64,000 nt of DNA from Poteriospumella lacustris. Its lineage: Eukaryota > Sar > Chrysophyceae > Chromulinales > Dinobryaceae. Shown in pieces: positions 44,002 to 52,970 of the stretch. Position numbers and translations under genes: made by a program. The stretch is from positions 15,101 to 79,100 of the forward strand of contig SMOI01000023.1 of the NCBI GenBank assembly GCA_008000375.1, given 5' to 3'. The first letter of the stretch is position 1, and every line of letters begins with the position of its first letter. The notes beneath the pieces were generated by a model, which searched no databases, was not told the origin of the DNA, and saw only the letters and a program-made list of their open reading frames with translations.

Positions 44002-44494
44002 TTATCGGTCGAAAGGGGGGTGTTGTAGGTTGTAAGGGAGCGGAACAGGATACACTTGGAACGCTTGTATCACGAGTTTTTTCCTGCAAAGAACCTTTGG
44101 ATTTGTTGATAAGATAACCAACTTGATGACGTATATCACTCGCCAGAATTGTGACAAGGCCCTCAATCTCTTGCCAAAGTTCGAATCACTTGACCGAGTG
44201 CGCCTCTCCTACGTTTTGCGGGAAACACACAGACAATCCCATTTTTCTTCTAGGTTTTGTGTTGCTTGCACATGTTAGGTGAACCTGTGACATCTCCCAG
44301 ATTCTGGGAGGCTCTCACCTGGTGTCTCGCCACCGACGAGCCACAAACCGCGAAGCCAGCCACAGCCAATCCAATCCAAAAAGAGGACAAAGAAGAACGA
44401 TAAATACCTTACCAGGAGAGGCAGGAAATCGTATCAACCCCTATCCTTATCCACGGTTTATTTCATATTTCAAAATTCTTTGACCGAAAAAACA
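44002..44494. other. Divergent intergenic region ELMOD/eIF3h
   Basis: 493 bases; holds promoters of both genes and the hairpin at 44277-44320. No ORF supported. Confidence 0.45.
44277..44320. promoter_or_regulatory. Two-stage hairpin upstream of eIF3h
   Basis: CTCCCAG (44294-44300) and CTGGGAG (44304-44310) form a perfect 7-bp stem with a 3-nt loop; outside it AGGTGA (44277-44282) pairs with TCACCT (44315-44320). It ends 174 bases before the eIF3h ATG, so it may lie in the 5' UTR or promoter. Role unknown. Confidence 0.4.
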
Positions 44495-45457
44495 ATGTCG
44501 ACCGAAGTTCAGCTCGTGCGTGAAGTTGTGATCGATGCCGTCACGGCCATGCGCATTGTAAAGCATTGCACAGACAATGGTTCCACCATGGTTGCTGGCT
44601 CTTTGTTGGGTCTTGATATTGATGGTGTCTTGCAAGTCACGTATTCGTTTCCTTTCCCTCAACCCAAGGGAGATGACGACACGGAGGAAATCGATGGTGC
44701 CGCGTACCAAATGGACATGATGAAAATGTTGCGTGATGTCAACATGGACAACAACTGTGTGGGCTGGTATCAATCGATTAACATGGGCACCATCTGCACC
44801 AATGACGTAGTATCTTACCAATTCAACTACCAATCGGCGGAAGACTTGTCAGCCAACAGCATCGTGATCTTCTACGATACCACCTTGTCTCGTCGTGGTG
44901 ACATCTCCTTGAAGGCGTTCCGTCTGTCGGAGAAGTTCATGAAGATGAGAAAGACCAATGAGTCCAAGTTCATCAAGCCTGCTGATATCTTGGAGGAATT
45001 GCCCGTGACGATACGCACCGTTGGTCATGCCTCGGCCTTTGTCCGTTGCTTGGAGGATGTCAGTGTCAAGGAAAGCGATTGCACGTTCGATGCCTTGGAC
45101 ATGTCGAACACAGAGAGCTATATTGAGAAGCACATCGAGACCGTTTGCTCATGGACGGATGATATCCTCAACCAACAAGGCTTGTTCCAAAGCTTTGCTC
45201 GTGCCAATTCTAAATCGCGTCAAGAACAAATTCGTTGGCTCAAGCGTCGTTTGGAAGACAATTTGGAAAAGAAGCAACAAGGAGAACCTGAATCCTCGAC
45301 GGATTTGGTGGACTCGGGCATTGTTATCCCTGAATTGAATGGACGCAACGATCACTTGTTGATGTTGGCCCAGGTTGACCGATACACGCAGCAATTGCAG
45401 TCGCATGTGGCCGCGTCGTTGCAAAAGGTGAACTTGACGACAGCGCTCAACAACTAA
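44495..45457 (+). CDS. EIF3H: Eukaryotic translation initiation factor 3 subunit H
   Basis: A 320-residue single-exon protein. The N-terminal MPN domain shows VVIDAVTAMRIVKHC, ATGs then VAGSLLGLDIDGVLQVTYSF, the NCVGWYQSINMGT motif and ANSIVIFYDTTLSRRGDISL. As in eIF3h the JAMM metal-binding residues are not present, so it is a structural MPN- domain. The C-terminal helices (YIEKHIETVCSWTDDILNQQ; QEQIRWLKRRLEDNLEKKQQ) fit the family. eIF3h is part of the eIF3 octamer core. Codon bias is strong. Tail-to-tail with the YJU2 gene, 292 bp apart, with nothing notable between. Confidence 0.93.
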   Translation: MSTEVQLVREVVIDAVTAMRIVKHCTDNGSTMVAGSLLGLDIDGVLQVTYSFPFPQPKGDDDTEEIDGAAYQMDMMKMLRDVNMDNNCVGWYQSINMGTICTNDVVSYQFNYQSAEDLSANSIVIFYDTTLSRRGDISLKAFRLSEKFMKMRKTNESKFIKPADILEELPVTIRTVGHASAFVRCLEDVSVKESDCTFDALDMSNTESYIEKHIETVCSWTDDILNQQGLFQSFARANSKSRQEQIRWLKRRLEDNLEKKQQGEPESSTDLVDSGIVIPELNGRNDHLLMLAQVDRYTQQLQSHVAASLQKVNLTTALNN

Positions 45458-45749
45458 ACACTACAAACAAAAAACGAACAAAAACAAAAACGACACTGCG
45501 CCGACAGGAGAATTTTGTACATTGGCTTGGTTCTGGTGCTCCCCCCTTCAGTGTAGTTGTTTTTTTGTTGGGAGGCACAGTCGCTCTGTAATATGTTTTT
45601 CTTCGCGTCTGCTGATTGACTATAGGACAACTATACAACACACCACACTCACTACTCACTACCATGTCCTGGTGTTTTTTTCATCCCCTTTCGTTTTTAG
45701 TTGATTAACAAGCTGAATGATGCGGATCGGTTCGTTTGTTTAGGTAGCT

Positions 45750-46775
45750 TTACGCGTCGTCATCGTCGTCGTCGTCGCCATAACCCATGAGAAAGTCCAA
45801 CGCGGCAGGTTCGTCAGATTCCTTTGCGGCTGGTTCGGATGCCTTCGTCGTGGCCTCTGCTGATGGTGCTGCCACCGCTGTTGCCGCTTTGTCGGTGGCC
45901 ACGCTGGTGCTGGTCTCTAGCACATCTGCTTTACGTTTCCGACTGATGATCGCGACAGGAGGACGCGATACTGTTGAAGCACCACTAGAGCTGGCGGCAC
46001 TTTGCATAACTTGCCGTTGAATATGGTTCACTATCGATGGGACTTGATTGCTGGTGGTGCTGGTAATTGATGGCGACGATTCGATCGCCGTTTCGATGAT
46101 GGCCTCACCATCTGCTGCTTCTTGCGTCCCTTTCTCAACGGGTCGCTTTGCAAACATGTTTTTAATCATTGCTTCCTCTTCCTCTGTGATCGAGGTATCC
46201 ACCACGGTCACTTTCCCATCTTTGTTGCCGCTGGAATCGTGTTTCTTCGCGACTTTCTCCAGAGCCTTGTTGATGTCCACTCGTTGATGACGCTGATTGA
46301 TCGCCTTCATTTCATCTAACGCGTCCAGAATATCCATTTCAATTTTGTTGTCCATGGTTCGATGTTCTAAATTCTTCATTGGATCGATTTCTTCGTCTTC
46401 GCGTTCCCGTTTTTCTTCCTCGATCGCTTGTTCGGTATCCCGCCACGATTCGAAATTACGGGAGGCTCCGCTTTCGCATTCATAGTCGGAATTCTTGGGA
46501 TCTGTCTTGAAGGTGATTTCTGCCGCACAATTGGTACATTTGATGTAAAATCGAAGTTTTCGAATGCCCAAATAATCGTCGCCCACCACGAATTCCGATT
46601 TGGAATTGAATTTCTTGCCTCGATACATGTACTCGCCGCAGGTATTGCATCGCAAGCTAAATGGCAACATCATACGCACTTCCACAAGCTTATCCTTTTG
46701 TCGCTTGATACGCGGAATGATCGATGGATCGAAATCCGGTGGAATGTAATTGTTCAAAACTTTGCGTTCTCCCAT
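45750..46775 (-). CDS. YJU2: Splicing factor YJU2 (CCDC94/CWC16 family)
   Basis: A 341-residue intronless protein opening MGERKVLNNYIPPDFDPSII, practically the family consensus. Two CxxC pairs form the zinc site (RCNTCGEYMYRGKKFNSK and IKCTNCAAEITFKTDP). NSDYECESGASRNFESW and the acidic/basic coiled-coil segment (EREDEEIDPMKNLEHRT) follow. YJU2 enters the spliceosome around branching and promotes the first step together with PRP2. The C-terminal third is low complexity (Ala/Thr/Ser) and ends in a poly-Asp tail. CCDC130 is the related alternative, but the N-terminal wording favours YJU2. Confidence 0.93.
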   Translation of the reverse strand: MGERKVLNNYIPPDFDPSIIPRIKRQKDKLVEVRMMLPFSLRCNTCGEYMYRGKKFNSKSEFVVGDDYLGIRKLRFYIKCTNCAAEITFKTDPKNSDYECESGASRNFESWRDTEQAIEEEKREREDEEIDPMKNLEHRTMDNKIEMDILDALDEMKAINQRHQRVDINKALEKVAKKHDSSGNKDGKVTVVDTSITEEEEAMIKNMFAKRPVEKGTQEAADGEAIIETAIESSPSITSTTSNQVPSIVNHIQRQVMQSAASSSGASTVSRPPVAIISRKRKADVLETSTSVATDKAATAVAAPSAEATTKASEPAAKESDEPAALDFLMGYGDDDDDDDA

Positions 46776-47236
46776 GACTGACTACTGCCTTTCTTTTCTT
46801 TCTCCAAAGACTATCGAAAACAAGAACAAAAAAAGAGAGAACAAGCTTCCTTCTCGACTACAACAATAACCCCCTGTTATAGCTCGTCGATGTGATGAAA
46901 GCGGAGCGTTCTTTGTTCTGCAAAAGTTTCTGATTCATTCACTCTCTTCCACGAGAGGGGCAAGAGTAAGGCCGTGAAGGCGGAGCCAAGAGGCAAGAGC
47001 TGCGGCAATATTTGAAACCACTTTGACCCAGCAACGCTCTCTCACACGACGACGACGACGACCAAAGAATTGAATTGGCCTTCTTTGGTCTTTGCCGTCC
47101 ACATCATTCCTGTCGTGCAAACAGAAAAGAAAGCGCCGACAGCCCTGCTGCCAAGAGGCCATCTACATATCTATCGGGAGCGCTCTTGTACCAACGGTCG
47201 TGCTGTGATTGGAATTCAGAGCGAAAGGAAACGCAA
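46776..47236. other. Divergent intergenic region
   Basis: 461 bases. The downstream acidic-protein frame is open back to 47075 but the stretch before 47237 lacks a signal peptide and is read as 5' UTR. A short (GAC)n lies at 47047-47062. Confidence 0.4.
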
Positions 47237-49417
47237 ATGTTGCTGTCGTCTCTGTTGTTCTTGAGTTGTGTATGCATCTATTTATGCATTACGGATGCAC
47301 GATTCAGCTTAGATTTGTCATCTTTGTCTTCGCAGAATCGCCCACGATTTGCCGTTTCGCTGGGAAGTCTCCCTTTCTTCTGGCTAAAGAAAAAGAATAC
47401 GGAAACATCTGCGTCCGATCCTGCGACTGTGGCACGATCAACGTCGTTGGACGTTTTAACCACCAAAGACTTACAACAACGTATCGAAGAATTAAAGACA
47501 GAAATTGCTATTCTTAAGTCGCAATTACAAGTATCCAAAGCGGAACGACTGCAATGGATCAAAGAGAAATCAGCGTTGCAGCGTGACTTCGTGCGACAAC
47601 TATCCGAACAACAAGAAGACTTCCTGGAGCAAAAGCAAGCATTGATTCAACAAATGAAAAAGGAATTCGACCTGGAAGCCAAGGCATTAGTTCGTCGATT
47701 AGAAGCCGAACAATCGATGGCCGTACAACAATTGGAAACACGTTTACGTCAAGAGGCACAAGTCACCGAAGAGGCTTTACGGAAACAGTTATTGACCACG
47801 ACGTTGGAAGAAGAAGAAGCGAAGAAAGAAATTACTGCTCTTCGAGTAGAATTACGACAGATTCAAGACGAACAACGGCTGTATTCCGAAACCAGTCAGC
47901 AGCAAGTGCAGGGTTTATCGCAAACGATTGATGACTTGAAGGCCTCGTTGCGGAAAGAGATTCACGAACGAGCCGAACAAGCAGCCGCTGCAGCAGCTGC
48001 ACAAACCACCTTGGTGGAAGAAGCCGAAGGCGAAGAGAGTGCTGCTGCCGCTGATGAAGAAGATGAAGTAGAAGTGGAAGAAGAAGCTGACGAGACGGAG
48101 GAACCCGCCGACGAAGAAGAGGACGACGTTGCCGAAGACACGCGAGGCCAGGCAACCGAGACTAATGACTCAGAGGCAGTTGATGCGGAAGACGCGGAAG
48201 AAGAAAATGAAGATGAAAACGAAAGGGACGACGACGAAGAAGAAGAAGAATCGCGTTCTGACGTTGTCTCCGCTGGTGATCTGACTGACGAGACTGAGCC
48301 GTCAGCTGCATCGGATGACGAAGCGGATGTGGAAGGTGATGACACCTCCGAAGATGCCGATGAGGAAGGCTTAGAAATCACTGAAGAGTTGGAGGAGGAT
48401 AGTGACGGTGAGGATGATGCTGAGCTGTCCAGTGGTGGCGGCGCCGATGATGCTGCCGCTGATACCGATAACGAAAACGATGACGACGACGAAGAGGGCG
48501 ACGAGGAAGATCTGGATCAGTCCAATGAGGAAGAGGAGAAGGATGATGCGCCCACTGTCGTTGCAGAGAATAACGAGGAGGAGCAGGAAGAGGAGGTAGA
48601 GGAGGAGGTAGAGGAGGAGGAGGCAGAGGAAGCGCTCGATGACCAAGAAGATGGCGAAGCAGCCGCTACCGCTGAGGAAAACGCCGAGGAAGACGCTGAG
48701 GAAGAAGAAGACGACGACCTCGTCATCGCGGAGGAAAATAATCGTGGAGGGCACGACGACAGGAAAGAGGAGACTGTTGAGAAAAGCGATGACAATAACG
48801 CAGTGGAGGAGGGTGAAGACGACGAAGACGACGAAGAAGGAGCAGAAGCCGATGGGGCCGTTGCCGCGGCAGCAGAAGACTCGTCGGACGATGAGGCGGC
48901 GGTAAACAACGACGACGGCGACGACGGCGACGACGAAAATATAGACTACGCTGAAGATGAGGAAACCGTAGGCGACGCTTCCACGGTAGACAACGAGGCG
49001 GAGGACGCAGAGACAAATGACGTTGAAACCGACGGAGAAGAGGAAGCTGAGGACGAGGAGGAGGAGGAGGAGGAGGAGGAAGAAGCGGTCTCGGCGGTGG
49101 AAGAAACCGAGGGAGACGAGGAGGGAGACGAGGTGGAGGATGAAGCCGAAGAAGAGAACGAGGACGAGGAAGCCGACGAAGAGAGCGACGAGACTGACAA
49201 TGAAGCCGTTACTGACGAAGAAGAAGAGAACGACGAGGACGAGGTCAAGGAGGACAGTGACGACGATGAGGAAGAGGAAGAGGAAGAAGAAGACAACGGA
49301 GACGCAGATGAGCCGATGAGCGGTGAAGCAGCTTCATCGTCGTCGCGCTGGGGACAACCACGAAAACGACTCCCCAAAATGGCGATTCGCCAGTCGCTGG
49401 GATCTTCGTCGACGTAG
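47237..49417 (+). CDS. Secreted or ER-targeted, extremely acidic coiled-coil protein
   Basis: 726 residues from the ATG at 47237, chosen because it creates a clean signal peptide (MLLSSLLFLSCVCIYLCITD). Residues 50-250 form a long coiled coil (LQQRIEELKTEIAILKSQLQ and continuing Glu/Gln/Lys heptads). Residues 250-700 are almost only Glu, Asp, Ala, Ser, Thr and Val, with hundreds of acidic residues. The tail turns basic (RWGQPRKRLPKMAIRQSLGS). No family recognised. Such polyanionic secreted proteins can bind calcium or act in mineral or matrix assembly, but here that is speculation. A decayed fragment of its acidic region and of its 3' flank recurs at 52590-52790. Confidence 0.65.
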   Translation: MLLSSLLFLSCVCIYLCITDARFSLDLSSLSSQNRPRFAVSLGSLPFFWLKKKNTETSASDPATVARSTSLDVLTTKDLQQRIEELKTEIAILKSQLQVSKAERLQWIKEKSALQRDFVRQLSEQQEDFLEQKQALIQQMKKEFDLEAKALVRRLEAEQSMAVQQLETRLRQEAQVTEEALRKQLLTTTLEEEEAKKEITALRVELRQIQDEQRLYSETSQQQVQGLSQTIDDLKASLRKEIHERAEQAAAAAAAQTTLVEEAEGEESAAAADEEDEVEVEEEADETEEPADEEEDDVAEDTRGQATETNDSEAVDAEDAEEENEDENERDDDEEEEESRSDVVSAGDLTDETEPSAASDDEADVEGDDTSEDADEEGLEITEELEEDSDGEDDAELSSGGGADDAAADTDNENDDDDEEGDEEDLDQSNEEEEKDDAPTVVAENNEEEQEEEVEEEVEEEEAEEALDDQEDGEAAATAEENAEEDAEEEEDDDLVIAEENNRGGHDDRKEETVEKSDDNNAVEEGEDDEDDEEGAEADGAVAAAAEDSSDDEAAVNNDDGDDGDDENIDYAEDEETVGDASTVDNEAEDAETNDVETDGEEEAEDEEEEEEEEEEAVSAVEETEGDEEGDEVEDEAEEENEDEEADEESDETDNEAVTDEEEENDEDEVKEDSDDDEEEEEEEEDNGDADEPMSGEAASSSSRWGQPRKRLPKMAIRQSLGSSST

Positions 49418-50207
49418 TTATCGACGGCTGTCTCTTCGCTGTGTATTGCTGGGCCTCTGGTAAATGATGATTCTGCTGTGTATTTCCCCCTTTCGTATCG
49501 CTCTGTATGTGAATCGTCAGTGCATTATAATTATCTGAAGCACAAGCAACAGAACACCTCGTCGTTTGTGTGTGATGGGATGGGGGTTGATTGTTCAAGC
49601 ATAAATGAAAGAAAACTGCTTTGGAAAATGAAAGAACAAGGACGGGGAACAAGAGGGTGAAGATCGACGCAGGAGACGTGGTGAACGGCTGGCATCGCCA
49701 GCCACGTAACTATCACGTGATGAACGTGATAGATACAAGAATTGCATCTTTCCCTCACTTTACCTGTATATACACAAATCCGAATGAGTATACTGTCCTC
49801 CGACCATCTCTAGGCAGATCCATGGCGAGTTATTGTTAACCGATTACGAAAAGTCTTCGAGCCGGCTACTTCTTGATTTCTCTTTATTCCCATCGAAGAT
49901 AAACCGCGAAGGCGCAGATTACTGTACGACGGGGTAATCTTCACTCTCGTCGAATGTACCGCCAACAAATCTTAGGTCATGTCTGCACATGCTGTAAAAT
50001 CGTATGGCGAATATAAATATAAAGCGTCCCTAGAGTCTGGACTGTCTGCACTGCTGTATAGGTTCTTACACTTGAGAACCGTTTCTTTCCTCTTCACGAA
50101 CTGGACTGTGTGTCCTGCGAGACTGCGAGACTGCTGCTGGGCGTCTCGCGAGGTTCCAACAACTGATTGAACCCATCACAACTGAGTTTATCCTGTAAAT
50201 CCTCAAA
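49418..50207. other. Intergenic region carrying repeat block R1
   Basis: 790 bases. 49604-49880 is shared with R2 and R3 (see those entries). The rest, 49881-50207, shows no gene. Confidence 0.6.
49604..49880. repeat. Repeat block R1
   Basis: Its first part (GAAAGAAAA..., AAGGACGG, GTGAACGGCTGG) matches 52746-52815 in R3. Its second part (ACCTGTATATACACAAATCC, CAGATCCATGGCGAGTTAT, AAGTCTTCGAGCCGGCTACT) matches 51240-51377 in R2 almost base for base. Confidence 0.85.
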
Positions 50208-51011
50208 ATGTCAGGCCAAAACGGAGATGAGAAGGAAGATACGCCATCAATCGCTTCCGCTGGCACCGTGAACGAAATCCCTCCCGCTGATCCTCCTCCT
50301 GCTGATCCTTGTCCTCCATTCCCTCCTGGTCGACGTGTCAACGCGACGCCGGTCTATCCGCAGGAGGGCGAGTATCCGCAGGAGAACACAGCAACCCTGC
50401 GGCGAGGCAACGACAGCAGTTCGTATTCGGAATCGCGGCGGGCTGCGGAAGGACTGCGTCGCCATGACGCCGATCACCGGTCCACCACCATCATCACCCC
50501 GTCGGTACTATCGCCACCGTTGATCCACCCGATGCCACAACCACCACACCACGAAGCGACGGATGGGGCAGAGACCACCACCGCAACGCCGCTGTCCGGG
50601 CGACAGAACGAAATCACTTCTGTTAGTCCAACAGCAGTACGCAATCCTGGGAACGAAAAACGAAAACTTTCTCTTATCGCGGACGTAGCATTTAATGCAG
50701 CGGAAACGACAATACAGTTTTTTGGACCATCGAATAATTTTGACATATTGTCGCGTGTGGTTTTGTTAGCCTCTGTAGCTGACATCACCCTGAATTCCCT
50801 CAGTTTGAAAAGGTCAGTGCCGCTCAATACGTCGCTCGGGGTGAACTGCTGTAGTTTTGTTCTTGCTCTTGTATCTCTTCATGTCGAAATGCGTGAGCTA
50901 CCTGTGCCACCTGCACTAAACCGGAGCAAGGGTCCATTGCATTGGATGTTTTTCATGACGGTCATCGGCGTCTTTGCTATACACTATTTCGTTCAATTTT
51001 CACAGTGTTAA
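50208..51011 (+). CDS. Hypothetical membrane protein
   Basis: 267 residues, single exon. The N-terminal 145 residues are Pro/Ser/Thr/Asp-rich and disordered. The C-terminal third has hydrophobic stretches (IADVAFNAAETTIQFFG; ILSRVVLLASVADITLNSLS; NCCSFVLALVSLHV; WMFFMTVIGVFAIHYFVQF), suggesting three or four membrane segments. No family recognised. It sits between repeat blocks R1 and R2, and its own 3' end abuts R2. Confidence 0.5.
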   Translation: MSGQNGDEKEDTPSIASAGTVNEIPPADPPPADPCPPFPPGRRVNATPVYPQEGEYPQENTATLRRGNDSSSYSESRRAAEGLRRHDADHRSTTIITPSVLSPPLIHPMPQPPHHEATDGAETTTATPLSGRQNEITSVSPTAVRNPGNEKRKLSLIADVAFNAAETTIQFFGPSNNFDILSRVVLLASVADITLNSLSLKRSVPLNTSLGVNCCSFVLALVSLHVEMRELPVPPALNRSKGPLHWMFFMTVIGVFAIHYFVQFSQC

Positions 51012-51084
51012 TGAGGGTGCCACTTTTGTCATTGGGATTGAAGGTGTCCAATCCGCTGTTTTCGACCTGGAAGCGAGCGTTGCA

Positions 51085-51377
51085 GGAGAGGTAATGAACG
51101 GCTGGAGTCACGTTCTCAGCGCTATTTGCGAGGGAAAATCGAAAAGAGTTGTGGATTGGGACGATTCGATAGAATCTCTTGGGCGATCGGTGAACGCACC
51201 GCATGTAATTGCCAGTGAAATAGTAACAACAATTGCCAACTTTCCCTCGCTTTACCTATATATACACAAATCCTTGTGAGCATAATGTCCTCCGTCCATC
51301 CATATACTACTCTGGGCAGATCCATGGCGAGTTATATTGTTAACCGATTTTACGAAAAGTCTTCGAGCCGGCTACTT
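51085..51377. repeat. Repeat block R2 (composite of R3-like and R1-like parts)
   Basis: 51085-51205 matches R3 (GTGGATTGGGACGATTCGAT, GCGATCGGTGAACGCACCGC). 51240-51377 matches R1. On the minus strand the R3-like part reads SPIAQEILSNRPNPQLFSI with a stop soon after: a decayed copy of the last ~25 codons of the gene at 52870-57308. Confidence 0.85.
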
Positions 51378-51379
51378 CA

Positions 51380-52309
51380 TTACTTAGATTGACCCAACTC
51401 AGTGGGTTGATTGCCTTCGGTGGTCGCTAAATTATCTGTCACTGACTTGCATACCAACAGCGCAATGCGAAGGTCTTCTTCGTCCGGGTAACATTCAAGT
51501 AGTTCCTGGACATCTCCACGTGGGGGATAGGCAGTGGACGCACAATCCTTCAAGTCCCTAATGCTGTCCCGTAAGGTAGGAAAGTTCTCTTGCACCTGCT
51601 GAAAACGACGGTTAATTTCCATTCTATCTTCCTCCGATACGAACCTGCGATAGTTCTCCGCCGCTGATTCACCACACAATTCAGTTCTTTTCGCTGTCCC
51701 TTCTGGGTCCATTAAAAAGACTTTCAAAGAGTGCAAACTGCGAATGCGATAAAGCCTAGTTGTGCAATTTGGGAAGATGTATTTGATTACAGCCTGCTCT
51801 GCTGCAATACCAACTTGTCGGGCTACATTACCAACTTGTCGGCCAATCAAAGCGCTCTGTAGGCCATCCAGGTCGCTTCGCAATGAGCGAATTTGGTCTT
51901 TCTGCTCCTCAAGTTGAACTGAAAGTGCTTGGATTTCTTCACGCAATTTTGTGTTATCCTTTTCCAGCTGTTCTATTCTCTCCCACAACTTATCATTACT
52001 TAACGGCAATTCCTCATCAATCATCCACATCTTCTCGTTTGTGGACCGCAAATAGGCGTTATCCATGGTCAATTTGACAGCCTCTTCTCGCAGAAACTCA
52101 TTTTCTTGTTGCAATGATTGAATCTTCGCCAATAATTCTTCTTGAGTGAGAGTGCACAGTGATTCTGTGTATTCATTCATCAATCGGACAGCGATACCAG
52201 CGGCTTGGGATACACCTCCTGTCCCATATTTCGGTTGCTTTTCGTGATCAACCATGTTGGAAGCCATGCCAGTGAGGTCTTCCGAGTGAATAACTTTTTG
52301 AGTGGCCAT
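51380..52309 (-). CDS. Coiled-coil protein of unknown family
   Basis: 309 residues from the ATG at 52309. Residues about 45-150 are a continuous coiled coil (LLAKIQSLQQENEFLREEAV; ERIEQLEKDNTKLREEIQAL). Then follows a compact region, ALIGRQVGNVARQVGIAAEQ leading to YIFPNCTTRLYRIRSLHSLK, and a second helical part. I recognise no named domain. The coiled-coil plus LIGRQV...FP arrangement looks like a defined family and would repay a profile search. It is inserted between R2 and R3. Confidence 0.55.
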   Translation of the reverse strand: MATQKVIHSEDLTGMASNMVDHEKQPKYGTGGVSQAAGIAVRLMNEYTESLCTLTQEELLAKIQSLQQENEFLREEAVKLTMDNAYLRSTNEKMWMIDEELPLSNDKLWERIEQLEKDNTKLREEIQALSVQLEEQKDQIRSLRSDLDGLQSALIGRQVGNVARQVGIAAEQAVIKYIFPNCTTRLYRIRSLHSLKVFLMDPEGTAKRTELCGESAAENYRRFVSEEDRMEINRRFQQVQENFPTLRDSIRDLKDCASTAYPPRGDVQELLECYPDEEDLRIALLVCKSVTDNLATTEGNQPTELGQSK

Positions 52310-52589
52310 AGAAAAATTCAATGTTGTTGCCTTTCATTGAATGAATGTTGTCTCAAGAGTTCCTTCGTTCCTTCACCAGAGGAGGGACACAAAGGATGGT
52401 GAGTGTTGAGTGAGCGTCATGTGTTTCGTTGTGCAGTGCAGTATCGTGTGTCTGTCACTGCCACAAGACAACGTAGGTACTACTGCATTAGAGGAAAAAA
52501 TTGGATGCAGTAGACTTCCGAACACCTTCCGAAGACCGAGGACCCCTCCCAGCACTATAGATATGTATATATAGTAAGTATAGGGCCCC
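52310..52589. other. Spacer between the coiled-coil gene and R3
   Basis: First part of the 52310-52869 gene-free stretch; probably the promoter of the minus-strand gene. Nothing else seen. Confidence 0.35.
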
Positions 52590-52745
52590 CGGGTCCCAGA
52601 TGAAAACGAAAGTGACACAACGACGGATGACGTCGGTGGCGAAGAAACCCAGTCCGTTGAAGTCGACAGAGAAGAGGAAGCAGAGGACGAGGAGACAGAA
52701 GATGAAGACGCAGTCTCTGCCGTGGAAGAAACCTATGGAGCATAA
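52590..52745 (+). pseudogene. Decayed fragment of the acidic coiled-coil gene
   Basis: About 50 codons of Asp/Glu-rich frame ending in a stop at 52743-52745. DREEEAEDEE and AVSAVEET correspond to DGEEEAEDEE and AVSAVEET in the acidic gene around nt 49030-49110. There is no start or signal peptide. Its downstream flank also resembles the 3' flank of the acidic gene. Confidence 0.65.
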
Positions 52746-52970
52746 ACGAAAGAAAAATACTTAGAACAAATTAAAGAAAAAGGACGGCTGAAGAGCGATG
52801 CAGGCGTGATGAACGCCTGGCTGGTCAAGTAAGCAAGGCATCACCGCTGTGCTGTGAACGCACTCTCTTCTATCGCTGCTTACGAGGGGAAATCGAATAT
52901 ACCCGTGGATTGGGACGATTCGATAAGATTTCTTTGGCGATCGGTGAACGCACCGCGGTCGTATTTCGCC
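52590..52970. repeat. Repeat block R3
   Basis: Contains the acidic-gene fragment (52590-52745), an R1-like flank (52746-52815) and the 3' end of the minus-strand gene at 52870-57308 (shared with R2). It therefore looks like the original tail-to-tail junction of those two genes. Confidence 0.7.

Noticed and set aside
47075-47236. In-frame N-terminal extension of the acidic protein
   Set aside because: Would bury the obvious signal peptide; sequence has no protein-like pattern.
47962-49377. Long antisense ORFs rich in Ser/Leu
   Set aside because: They are the reverse complement of GAA/GAC-rich acidic codons of the 47237-49417 gene.
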